From Dillenia suffruticosa (lineage: Eukaryota > Streptophyta > Magnoliopsida > Dilleniales > Dilleniaceae): a stretch of 64,000 nucleotides of DNA. The stretch's first letter is position 1; every line of letters starts with the position of its first letter. The stretch is from NCBI GenBank assembly GCA_033439265.1, contig JAVTVX010000035.1, positions 4,878,001 through 4,942,000 on the forward strand, written 5' to 3'. Of this stretch, positions 36,314 through 47,683 are shown one piece after another. Below the pieces are notes generated by a model. That model was not told the origin of the DNA and ran no database searches. It worked only from the letters and a program-made list of their open reading frames with translations. The position numbers were made by a program, and so were the translations under genes.

Positions 36314-37626
36314 TTTATACACTTAATACCCCGCAAAACCTTACTGAAAAAATTTTATATCTTGTTAATTAGCAATAAAAAGTTGCACTGAGCTTAGCTT
36401 AGGGCTTAGCTTTGGGTGAAAAATCCTTTTTTGCAAAATAAAAATGCAATTATGGACATTATATGAATTTTCAATTAGCTTCATATTTGATTATTACCGC
36501 TTTATGCCTTACTTCATAGGATTTGGATATAAAAATAACTGTAGTTCACTAAGTGGAATTGGAACAGATTAAGCAAAATTCTGACACATATGACCCTGAT
36601 AAATAATTTTTTTGTTTCCAAAATAAAATGTATTTATTTACTTTTTTGATTGAGAAAAATTTTGGCTTTGCCATGATAAATTAATCATGATGCTAGACAA
36701 TGGGAAAGAATCAAGTAATTAGTTTTCTTTTATTTGATTCTCATCACTTATATTCAAAGTCATGTTTCGACTAATTTAATTTAAGTATCAGTGAAAACTC
36801 TATTTAGGGGGTGATTTTACAATCTAATCTTTTCATAACTAAGTTTTAAATATGAAATTTGGTTAAATAACTTAATACCCTATCTATGCTAACCCTACTT
36901 GTGCACACCTGCTTTTTTTATAATTAGGAGTGTATTTGAATCTAGTTGAATTTGAGTATCCTTGTGTTCAAACTCGAATTTGAATTTTTTAATAGTATTC
37001 GAACTTAAACTCGACGAATAATAATAATATGATTCGAACTTGATTTGTTTATAATTTAATGAACTCAAGATCGACTCGAAAACTCGATTTTTAATATATT
37101 ATAATAATATAATATATGGGTGTATATTAATATACATTATATATTTATGAGTATATATATAATGTATATTAATATATGTTATTGAGTCAGTCGACAAATT
37201 TTCAAATATAAAATTTTATTATTCGAACTCTACCTAATTGTATAATAAAACCATTTAAATTCAACTCGAATTAGATCAAAATCGATTCAAGTCGAGATTT
37301 TGGCCGAGTGAATCGTCAGCAACTTGAACTCCATTCGATTCACGTAATAGTCCTATTTATAATAACTTTCTTACTAACTCTTTTAATAAATTTATTAACA
37401 AAATTATCCTTCAAATAATATTAGGCAGACATTAAATCCCTCGTTAACAGGCGAAATATCCCTCACCCCCACCCCATTCGCGTCTGCTTTGTCCGCGAGT
37501 ATTGTGGAGTAGCATTAGTCACTTGTTCCTAGGCGCTTACTCTCGTTGTTCTTTTTCAAAGAAAAAAAATTAATGACAAACAATATCTTTGAAATTGCAA
37601 TATAAAGGTGTTAATAATAATAATAA
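36314..37626. other. 3' flank module of gene 3
   Basis: Counterpart of 27594-28830, extending further right into a GC-richer segment with CGCGTCTGCTTTGTCCGCG. The TCGAACTCGA-type repeat lies at about 36930-37330. No gene is seen. Confidence 0.7.
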
Positions 37627-37710
37627 TTTTTTTGATACATAAAAAGATTAGAATTTGAGATCTTTATAAGGAGAAAAGAACGGTATCAATTGAGATATAT
37701 CTCATTAGCT
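37627..37710 (-). mobile_element. SINE, minus strand
   Basis: On the minus strand it reads ATATCTCAATTGATACCG (box A), then a CTCAAATTC box-B region and an A/AAT tail. The related copy with a better box B is at 51450. Confidence 0.6.
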
Positions 37711-39369
37711 ATTATTATTATTGTTATTGTTATTGTTATTGTTATTATACAAATTAAGCAGATATATCATATTTTTTTGATGACAAATTTATCTCTGTGG
37801 CAAGTTAATTTGAAGTAGTCACCTTTTTTCCTTTTTTTTTTTTTTTTATTTGGATAACGACCTACAATCCAAAATTTTTCTCTGTTATCTTAAATGTATT
37901 TTTTCCTCTTTATATATAAAAAAATAATCTTCTAAAATTTGCGCTCTCTCTTGGTTCCCCCCTTTTCTGTTTGTGTGTACGGCACTAGTTCTTAAAGAAA
38001 AAAACACACACACACAAACAAAAGGAAACATAGCTTTTGAGTGTTAATTTTCATCAATAAATATAGAGAATACACCAATTTAATATTCCAAACCCTATCA
38101 TAATTTAACTTGAGAAAAAAGATTTTGAAAATTATTATTTCAGTTTTTCTTAAAAATATTAAAATATATAAAATTGAAGCTAGAGAATTAATAGAATTTA
38201 TTATTCATCAAAATCTATGGAGATTATAGGCCCAAAAATTCAAGAGAGAGAGAGAGAGAGAGTAGAAGCAAATATGGTACGAAGAATCTGCACTTATTTA
38301 GCTTTCTTTTAAGAAGAAAATTTGAATTGTAGTGATTACAGTTTATTCTGTTTTTCGTATGAGGAGAATGATATAGCTCTAGGTCCGAGAGGAGCTGGAA
38401 GGTGGGAACCAAATAGAAATTTTTGCTTACTGAGCCGGGTTTTATATCTATTTATTATTGAGAGGGTAATTTGGTCAACTCAAAAAGGTTAGTGGAAGTC
38501 TTATGGGAAAAAAATAGAGAAGTGCAAATGCCGGCACCCCAAGTTAAGGTTTCAGATACATCATGAAAATAAAGATAAATTAAGATATGTTGGATTTTCT
38601 AAACGCCTCCGAAACCCTTTTTATACAAATTTTCATAGGTTGGTAATTCGTTTATTAGAGGATAAATTTTGTCCATTCATCGGGAGATATACCAAATATG
38701 CCCTCAAAAAAGCCCATCGATCTTCAAAAGTACTTGAAAAGTCCAGAGTATTTGAGACAGTATATGATATGTCTAACACACAAATTAAAATTTTATAGTA
38801 GAGTTACATAATTCTAATAAATGTCACTATTTATAATCAAATTCTTTTTTCTTTTTAAACGCAATGTGCACCTCGCGAGGTTTTTTAGTCCTCGTCGTGT
38901 TACCAAGTGTTCAAGTTGGTGGAAACCTCAAAGCGTTTAGGTGGTAATAAGTAGACTCCTTATTAGAATGCTCCTCACTGATGGGGACCTACCCACTTGG
39001 CATTTGACTATGATTAAGAAAATGCGAAACAAAGCCACGAGGACACTGTGGTGGCATTTGTCAAATGCCACGACAAATCAACTCATCGTATCATAAAGAG
39101 GGGTGAAAGTTTTTTTTTTTTTTTTCATTTGGAAAGGCAGGAAAACATAACCTCAATGTGGACCAATGTCAGAAACTCGAGAGGACGCCTTTGGCATCAT
39201 TTGTGGCAACCAAAGCGTATACCTCCCGCACAGAGGAGACTGGGATGTTTACAAATTTTATTATGTTCTATTCGAGCTTCTATTTTCTCCATTCTGCTTA
39301 AAATTTTTTTAATATTTTTTCACTACACAACAAAAGAGTGAAAAGAGTCTAACATATCTCTCTTTCCTA
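37711..39369. other. Intergenic module (copy also at 51.7-52.6 and 56.3-57.1 kb)
   Basis: AT-rich DNA with ATT/GTT repeats and a (GA)n run at 38243-38262, then a segment with CTACCCACTTGGCATTTGAC that recurs downstream of gene 4 and before the Ty3 element. No coding gene is supported. Confidence 0.6.
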
Positions 39370-39790
39370 AAGATGCCTTCTGAATCAGCAATCACAATCA
39401 CTGGTTACAATACTTTGTAAACAATTCAAAATTGGCTGCACCGTAATGCTGGGGTCACTTTAGCCTTCAACAATATCAAGTTAGATTTGCATGGCATTTT
39501 TATTTTGCCTGTTATTGTGCAGGGCTGTCATTTGAATATCAAAGGTTTTGAGAAAAACTTTTGCTATCGAGAGGTCTGGTGTCTTTAAGGAGCAGATGGA
39601 ATTCTCTATTGGACAAACTGAAGACACTATTTGTCTGCTTCTCTTTTTACTTCTTTATTTGATTTTTTCTTGACTCTATTGTTTGACGTTCTTATTTTAT
39701 TACGCTGTTCTTAGTATTTGTTTGTCATCTTTTGATTACCATTGTTTTCCCAAAAATAAAATAAAAAATAGAAATTTGGAACAAGGGACG
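39370..39790 (+). repeat. Repeated intergenic module, copy 3
   Basis: Third, more diverged copy of the module at 20.9 kb, again with an A-rich tail. Confidence 0.6.
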
Positions 39791-40787
39791 TTAGCCACTT
39801 GGTATATTTTTAGATTTAGGTTTTTATATAATCTTGACTAACCCAAAAAAAAAAAAAAAGAAACAGGAGAAAAAGAAAGAGAAAGAGAAAAAAGTGGTTT
39901 ACAGACACCCTACTGGAGATTTAAGAGAAACATTAAAACCCATATGCCCTAAGCCTTTCATTATTTTTCCTTTTCCATCTCCTGGGTTGGAGATAGCATA
40001 TGTCTTCCAGTAATTATTGAGATGCAGATTTGATTGTGGAGGCATTAGTAATCAACCCACCATTCTGTAGTCTCCATGTGACCCATCTCTAACTTTTTCG
40101 CCCCCACTCGGCCCGATTGCGATTTGGGAAAGTTGGATTGGCCTCAATTAAAAATATTATATATAAAAGAAATTAGTTTATATTTGTAACAATCTATAAT
40201 TTTTATAAAATTCTTTTTACCTTAATTAAAAATAATATAAATAAAATATAATATAATAATAATAAATTGTAATAAACATATTCCCGAACACCACCTTAAT
40301 CATTTTTAAACAAATTCTCATATGTCGGGTCCTAGAAGAATTATACTTCTATTTACAAAATTATATATTTCTTAACAAAAATTTTTAATTTAATTAAAAA
40401 AATTATTATGACTTAAATAAAATAAAAATAAATTGAGATATATAGAGATTTCCCCCATCTTTTTTAAAGAAATTTTTATTGCTTGCTAATTCATTTATTA
40501 TAAGAGAAATTTTGTCCATTCACCGACGAATACCAATATGCCCACAAAATAGCAAATGCTTACACGGATAGAGGCAAAGGCACGTAATCCACATCCTGTT
40601 CAAGTGGCACGGAATCAAAATTATATATTTTTTATATTAAAATTGTGAATTAAATTAAAAAATTTAAATTAAAAGATTTAATGTTATATTTCATTAAATT
40701 AACTGTAATAAAATACCAAATTCTATGAACTCTTCGTACTCACATTTGGATTTACCCACGTCGAAAGATTGCACGAGAGAGATGCTG
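39791..40787. other. Intergenic DNA
   Basis: Partial copies of block A-type AT-rich sequence (40320-40560). No gene. Confidence 0.6.
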
Positions 40788-41386
40788 ATAAGAGTGTGGT
40801 GCAACAAAGCGTAACACAAGATGATGGGGTGGCGTAAATTTCTTCGTTAACTCAAGAAAGAGACAAAAGTAAATAAACATCAAACAACCAAATCTCCATT
40901 TTTTATTTTTAAAGATTTTGAATTTGACCATTTCTTGTGTATTAAATAAAAGAAATACATATACCTCAAATTAGGTCTATAAATAAGTAAACTCAAATCA
41001 TAAATTTAGTAGCACATGGTCTAATTATAAATTAATAACAAATATATGGAAATTTGCTAATGACATATGTTTGACATGTTCATATAATAAGTAATTTCCA
41101 TCCCTAATGCCACAAACGTGGATTTCAGATATATCAATATAATTGTGCAATTCAGGGTCTTGGTCTGAAATCTAGTCCCTAATAGAGTGCGTTAAATCCG
41201 CTTTTAACTAGGGAAAGAATATAAGACTTTTAATTGATAGGAGCCAAGGCCGGGTTAGTTAACATGAGCTGGACGAGGAGCACAGATGTCAAATGGACTC
41301 TTTCCCATTTGAACCCACTAACCACCGTTTGTACCCGAAACAGTAACAGGGTAAATGGTTAACAAGTTCAGTCTTTGACAATAAAA

Positions 41387-41479
41387 AAGGCGCAGGGGAG
41401 AGCCCTCCTCTTGGAATTAGTCGCTTCTCTGTTTTGTGCCGCTTGTGTTGTTCTTTTCTTCTCTCTTCTTTCCCGGCAC

Positions 41480-41508
<29 letters not shown>
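41387..41508 (+). mobile_element. A-tailed insertion private to block B
   Basis: About 92 bp of GC-richer sequence starting near GGCGCAGGGGAGAGCC and ending in 29 A. Block A lacks it at 17885. It looks like a retroposed RNA or SINE, but no clear target repeats or internal promoter boxes are seen. Confidence 0.5.
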
Positions 41509-41511
<3 letters not shown>

Positions 41512-42084
41512 TTTATTTTATTATTAGTTTTATTTTTTAAATGTAATGATCCTTTTTTGAGAGGTAGTGGGGAACAGAGAGCCACCACCAAAATTTTGAA
41601 AAAAAAAATTATGTATATATTTTTAGAGAATATTTTGAAAAAATGACTAAAAGTTTAAAAATATTATTAAAAATTATAAATTTAATTTTAAAATTTTAAA
41701 AATATTACTAATTCTTTTTTTTGGGTTAAATTATTTGTTTACAGAGAAGAGAGATACCGATACTTGGATATCATCTGCTCTACGATCATTAAACTTTGGA
41801 ATCTATTAGAAATTGCGCCGAAAGATATGATGCTTTTGAATTTGACTTAAACCAACTAAGAAACACCAGGGTCTTTCCAATCCTCCACAATTAGCTCTTG
41901 AATTGGATTTAATCTCTTTAGTGCTTACAATTACAATGGCATGTCAAAATCTTTCCTGATCCACCAACCCCAAAATAACAAAACAATCACCACTATGTGT
42001 ATCCTCTTTCGCAAAAGTGCCCTGTGATTTGACCACCTTGAAGCAATTTTAACCTACCTCACCAATGTGACCGAATTCCATGTG

Positions 42085-42590
42085 TGTTTGGGTTGATGTT
42101 GTTCTCTTTTGGTCATGCGCGAGAGCATCCCTTTTCGTGGCAGCTGAAGAGGAGCCCTTTGTTGTTTAAGGATCTAGGGCAGCTGCTGCGGTCTTGCATT
42201 ATTTCCTTGCGTCAGATACTTGGATTCCTCGGTGCCTTTGTTTTCCGCCCGTATAAAAGGGGGCCTTTGTCTATTTTGAGGAGAGAGCCGAAAATTTAAG
42301 TGTGTGTGAGCAAGAAAACCATAGAAACTCCGTTGTTAATTGAGATTTTTTTATCTCTTAGTACTTAAACTTTCTGTAGTGAAAATTTTCTTCTCCTCCA
42401 GTGGTTTTTCCTATTTTAGATTTTTCATGTAAAATGCTTACGTTGTTTGTGTGATTGCTTATCTTATTCATCTTTGGTTGTGCTTTTAATCTCTTGCTAG
42501 ATACCCAACTAATTGTATCGGAATGAACAGATGGCGGTGGGGAGCAAACAAAGGCTGTAATATAAAATCAATGGTGGCTGGCAATTGAAG
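42085..42590 (+). mobile_element. Ty1/copia-like LTR and leader remnant, block B copy (fossil)
   Basis: Duplicate of the fragment at 18480-18990 with the same TATAAAAGGGGGCC core. Broken and old. Confidence 0.45.
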
Positions 42591-43230
42591 ATGAAGAGAC
42601 TAGAACTAAAGCTATTGAAAGAAGACAAAATTTAACAATGAAAAGAGGAGTTGAAGGGTTATGGAGAGAAAATTCCACGCGAGAACTCGTGCCCTTCATT
42701 TTCTCTCTTGTCTGCTCTATGCTCCTCAATCTACAGGCTTGAATCCTTTGATTCTTTCTATGTTCTTTTCTTCGATTGTGAAATCTCGTTGTTTCCAATT
42801 TCAGAAATTTTTTCTATTATTATTTTTTTTGGGGGTTGCGCACCCACCGTTATTCTCTTCGATTGGGCTTGCACTTCTCTGCATTTCACTGGGCCTCAAT
42901 AAGTCATGTTCCTGAGTTGCAATTGATTGTGGGTTTGGATTTCATCCCGACTTGAGCCCCAATGCACTTAGGAGACAAAATGGTAAACCAACATTTGAAC
43001 CAAATGGATGAGAAAATAAATATGAAACCTAATACAACTGATGGTCAATTATTCCTAATAGAACTGATGGTCGATTAAGTACAAAATTAGGACTCATCAA
43101 TTAGCACATAACAGAATATTCTAATGATATTTTTTCCATAGCTGGGCATTTCTTTTCCTCCTAATCTTTGGTTACACGAGTGGCGGGTACATCGAAGATG
43201 CAAAAACAAGTTGCATGACACCTAATCAAT

Positions 43231-43449
43231 ATGGTAAACAAAGCAGCTAAAGACACCGATGAGAACAAAAGGAAAGACTACCCTCAAGGAAGAAAAACCG
43301 AAGACAAAGAAGCTTACAAACAAGCCTTACCCGGCGCAGCAAAGTATGCAACAGAAATAAGAGAACAAAGCTACGAAGCATGGATAGGAGGGACATTACA
43401 AGTTATAACTTGTTTCAAGATGTGTCGAGATGCAACACAGGAAGAATGA
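43231..43449 (+). other. Unrecognised small open frame, block B copy
   Basis: A 72-residue version of the frame at 19742. The first 60 residues match with one substitution; the C-terminal end differs because of a small deletion after QVIT. Confidence 0.25.
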
Positions 43450-43971
43450 AATCTCAAACCCGTTGGGCTGGGTGGGGGTGAGGGGGGAACACCAGGACAG
43501 AGATGCAAAAAACATAGGCATGCTACAAAATGATGAGTCCCTAGAACAACTAGTATAGCAAGTTGGTGCCGAGAGAATATTTTATGTTCCTCAGGGCATG
43601 TCTGAATTCCATGTTATCTGATTACTTTTCAATTAGACCTCAAAATTTAACGACCTTATTGTCTGACCACATGACAAAGAATGCACTCAGGGAAAAGTTA
43701 ATAGCGTTCAATTAATTCATTCAACAATGAAAAGAGAGAATTCAATGGCAACCATATAATAAATGATGTACAATTTGCTAAAATGGAATTGAAATAAAAT
43801 AGGTTCAATCACTCTAACAACACAACCTTGACACTCGAGTTTGGCGGTGCTCCTTAAGCAATATGGCAACCACAAGTGGGAACTTGCTCTTTGCTTTTCT
43901 CAACCCTTAGGCTACTCCCCCACCACTCCCTTCACAGTCCCCATTTCAGGCCAAGAATGTCACATATGCCC

Positions 43972-44468
43972 TTTTCACTAATATCTCCATATTTTCAGGC
44001 ATCTTGATAATTTAGAGAGAGAGAGAGAGAGAGATATAGAGAGCATGGAGGAAACATTCAACATGGGCCATTTTGGAACTCTTTCAGGATTCAATGACAT
44101 CGAGAGCATTCATGTTCAAATTGTTCTTTACATATTTCTATCATATCTCTTCTAAGTGATTTTTTAATGGAAAGGTTCATGTAGTTATGATAATGTAATA
44201 TCTTCATGTATCCCGTTCTATTTTAGTTATCTATTATATTGTCACTTTATCTTGTTCGATCAATGCCCTTCAAAAGCCACACTAGACGATTAGCTTTTTC
44301 TTTAAACAATTCACAGTGTTGTTTTGAAATAGATATAACGCTCAGAGATTTGTTATACACTAAAATAAAACTCCTCTTAATTTGAAGCAATTTTTAGAAT
44401 TTGTAACTTTAAAATGGAAAAAGAGACAATACAATTAGCAAAATAACTCAAGAGGACAATATGCCTTT
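43972..44468. other. Segment present in block B only
   Basis: About 0.5 kb bounded by ATATGCCCTT and ATATGCCTT. In block A these boundaries are fused, which points to a deletion in A through the short repeat. It holds a (GA)n run (about 44013-44032) and no gene. Confidence 0.6.
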
Positions 44469-44899
44469 TAGAAAAATAAAAGTTTACTATAGACTTGATT
44501 ATGAAGAAATACTAGAAAAGGTTGCCAATGAGCAGAACAGGAACAACTTCTCTTGTGACTTGGTTTGGTAAAAGTCACATTTGGCTCTTTTGTATAGTTT
44601 AACAACTCAAATACGAGCATAATTTCTTCAAAACTTGTATTTATTTAAATTGGGGTGAGTCTAAAATTTATTTTTTTAAAATTATTCATTATTGTTTCTG
44701 TAGTCTTGATCCTGACTCATACTCATATATAATCTTATAGAGTTACGACAAAATAATTTGGTTCAAGTTAGGATAAAAGTAACCAATGGCAAAAAGAAAA
44801 AAGAATAAAAGAAAGAAATTGTAACAAAATAAAGGATTCCCCCCACCTCGCTATACCATGGTGTACCACTTGACTTGCACCTTTCCTGCAATGATGCCC

Positions 44900-45140
44900 T
44901 ATGCCCATATGTCAAATGCGCTCCTGATTTGATTCCTCACTCATCTTGAAGATGCCTTCTGAATCACCAATCACAATCACTGGTTACAATAATTTGCAAA
45001 CAATTGAAAATTGGCTGCACCGCAATGCTGTGGTCTCTGTAGTATTCAACAATATTAGGTTAGATTTGAATGACATTTTTTCTTTGCTGTTGCAATGTGT
45101 TTGAATTTAAGGCTTTGAGAAAAACTTTTGCCATCGAGTT
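44900..45140 (+). repeat. Repeated intergenic module, copy 4 (truncated)
   Basis: Cut off after CATCGAG and joined directly to a segment that lies about 0.8 kb further right in block A. Confidence 0.6.
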
Positions 45141-45470
45141 GTTGTGTTACCAATTGTTCGACTTCAAGCTGGATTGCAACCGACGGCAAAGTGCCTTATT
45201 TTGTCGTTTGGCAATAATAGAGTAGCTACTCCATTCGAATGTTCCACACTCACACTGATAGGGATTTACCCATCAGACTTTTCTTTGTTAAGATACAGCA
45301 AAACAAAACCAGGGAACAAACTAGGTTAAATTTATTTGCCTGACTTGAATTTTTTTTATTTATTTTGTATGTAATATTTTTTAATAATTAAAAAGAACTA
45401 TAATTTTTTAAAAAATATATATATATAAATTATTATTATATTTCTATTTTTTTTAAAATTTTTTATATTC

Positions 45471-46050
45471 AACACTCATACATGACTTCAACTTGTCGAT
45501 AGGGTCAATGTTAACCAATTCAATTTTTATGAGTGGTAATCCATATCGTCTTGGGAGTATATACACCATAAACTTATCTATCACTTCGATGTGAAGAGTT
45601 TTACTTTTGCTTTTCTTACAATAAGTCAATTTTTATGCAACAGTAATGGGTGGAGATTCAATACTGATTAAATATTCAACATTGATACTTGACCTCAACT
45701 TGTCGATAGGATCCATATTATCCAATTCAATTTTTTTGAGTAGTAATCCATATCGTGTTGGGAGGATGTGCACCATAAATTTATAAATTTATCTATCACA
45801 TCGATATCAAGAGTTTACCTTTTCTTTTCGTACAATAATTCAATTTTTATGCAACAATAACGGGTGGATATTCAACACTGTTAAAATATTCACACTGATA
45901 CCTAGCCTTAACTTGTCGATAGGGTCCATATTAACCGATTCAATTTTTATGAGCAGTAATCCACATCGTGTTGAGAGGATATGTACCATAAATTTATCTA
46001 TCACATTGATGTCAAGAGTTTACTGCTTCTTTTCGTACAATAATTCATTG
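45471..46050 (+). repeat. Tandem triplication of a unit of about 0.2 kb
   Basis: Three diverged copies, each with CAACTTGTCGATAGG, CAATTCAATTTTT and GGTAATCC/AGTAATCC words, start near 45471, 45675 and 45885. Block C has one copy (30890-31045) and block A slightly more than one. Confidence 0.8.
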
Positions 46051-46096
46051 CTTGCGCAAAAGCAAAGAAATTGGTATGTTAAGACAAAGAAGGCTG

Positions 46097-46213
46097 TGTT
46101 CCCGAGGACACACCCTAGTGTTTAAGAGTGTTTGTTCTATATATTTAAATTTTCGTGAACATACATAATTTAATAATTTTTGATATCTTTATATAATAAA
46201 AAAATAAAAAAAA
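46097..46213 (+). mobile_element. Old SINE-like insertion, block B copy
   Basis: Best-preserved target repeats of this shared insertion: AAGACAAAGAAGGCTG on the left and AAGACAAAAAAGGGCTG on the right. Confidence 0.6.
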
Positions 46214-47061
46214 TAAAGACAAAAAAGGGCTGCTTCATTCTTAAAAGAAAGCCCCAAACTCTAGAAGGCTGCCTTTGGAGGCATTTTGGCGGGTAACCAA
46301 AGCGTATGGTTCCGGCAGTAAAAAAAGAAGATATTTACGTATTTAATTTTTCTTCTATTCAAGCTCCAATTTTCTCCTTTTTACTTAAAAATATATATGC
46401 AAATTTTTTATTATTTTTTATTATTTATTTATTTATTTATTTTTTACTGAGCAAAAGAGTGAAGAGACAGGTATAACTATCTTTTCTAGAAAAAGATATA
46501 AATATTTTAACTCATTGTAAGAATTATAATTATATATTCACAGGCCGGCGTGCCATTTACCTCAAGATTAGACTCCATCATCTAATCACATGGTGTTTGA
46601 TTTTTACACCAAAAATGAAAGTAGATAATTTTTCTTTTTCTCTCTTTTTTTGTTACAAATTTTTCTTTTTCTCTTTGTATGCACTCCTAGAGATATATGT
46701 CATGTCACAGAGTTGTTCTTTCATAGAATTTGCATGACCAATTGTGTTTACACCTATAAGCCGCCCAGATACGCATGATGTTTAGACTCCAGCATCTAAT
46801 CGCATGGTGTTTGATTTGTGCACACAATGAAAGTAGATAAGGTTTAGATTTCGAGATTATTTAAAATCAAATGTTTTGTGATGAATGAATATTTTTATCA
46901 TGAAACTTTCGGTTATTACATTGGTCACCTTTTTCTATCCCTTCGACCTTCAAAAAAGAGTAAAAAAAAATCATGCACAAAATAGAAATAGAAGGGGGAA
47001 GAACATGGATTTTGCCTCTACTATCAAATTGCTAAATTATACCAATATATATTTGGGTGAA

Positions 47062-47184
47062 GATTATTTATAGCTGGCTAGGAAACAAGTAGCAGCATTT
47101 TAAAATGAGTAATAACAGAACGACTCTACAATCCCGAGTGCATGGCGAAGGCTAAGCTACGTCGATGATTTGCCATACTTGCAA
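47062..47184 (+). pseudogene. P450 pseudogene B (fragment of exon 2)
   Basis: The first part of an exon 2, including the I-helix region, with a TAG in place of a serine codon and a tryptophan codon lost, and an internal deletion. It stops abruptly at 47184 and joins sequence that in block A lies after pseudogene A (24436). The upstream TAGATAA junction (46834-46840) is the same as in pseudogene A, so both descend from one exon-1-less ancestor. Confidence 0.85.
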
Positions 47185-47380
47185 TATTTTGAGTTTCCAC
47201 GTCTGCCCTCACAATATTGAGATCCTTACCATTATGTGAATAACAAAGATAATATTCAGTATTTTTTGTTGTTTAATATTTAAAAATTTTTTAACCATTA
47301 GATACTTGATATATTATATGACAAAAATTTGCAAATTTAATTTTTCTTCTATTCAAGCTCCTATTTTCTCCTTTTAATTT

Positions 47381-47382
<2 letters not shown>

Positions 47383-47418
<36 letters not shown>
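47383..47418. repeat. (AT)18 microsatellite upstream of gene 4
   Basis: Perfect AT repeat in the shared promoter-upstream segment. Confidence 0.95.
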
Positions 47419-47423
<5 letters not shown>

Positions 47424-47558
47424 TATGTTTTTACGGAACAAAAGATGGAAGAGCCAAGTATAATTATCTTTTCTAAAAAAGTTAATAAATATTCCTACTT
47501 ATTGTAAGAATTATAATAATAATTATACAATTCATTATTCTAGACCATGAAAAACGTG

Positions 47559-47566
47559 TATAAATA
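47559..47566 (+). promoter_or_regulatory. TATA box of P450 gene 4
   Basis: TATAAATA after CATGAAAAACGTG, 125 bp before the ATG. The spacing is longer than in gene 2 mainly because the CT tract has expanded. Confidence 0.7.
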
Positions 47567-47610
47567 AATAATAGGGCTTTCATGGAATCAAATCACCCAA
47601 CAACCTGCTT

Positions 47611-47613
<3 letters not shown>

Positions 47614-47657
<44 letters not shown>
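47614..47657 (+). repeat. (TC)22 in the leader of P450 gene 4
   Basis: Uninterrupted TC repeat, the longest of the paralogous leaders. Confidence 0.95.
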
Positions 47658-47660
<3 letters not shown>

Positions 47661-47683
47661 CTTGTGCTCCCCTATTGAAGACG

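Larger units (their letters stand above)
29395..37560 (+). repeat. Segmental duplication block C (gene 3)
   Basis: Aligns to the intergenic module, P450 and 3' flank of blocks A and B, but lacks their left halves and any exon-2 pseudogene. It keeps a longer gene-proximal promoter and holds several insertions absent from the other blocks. Confidence 0.8.
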
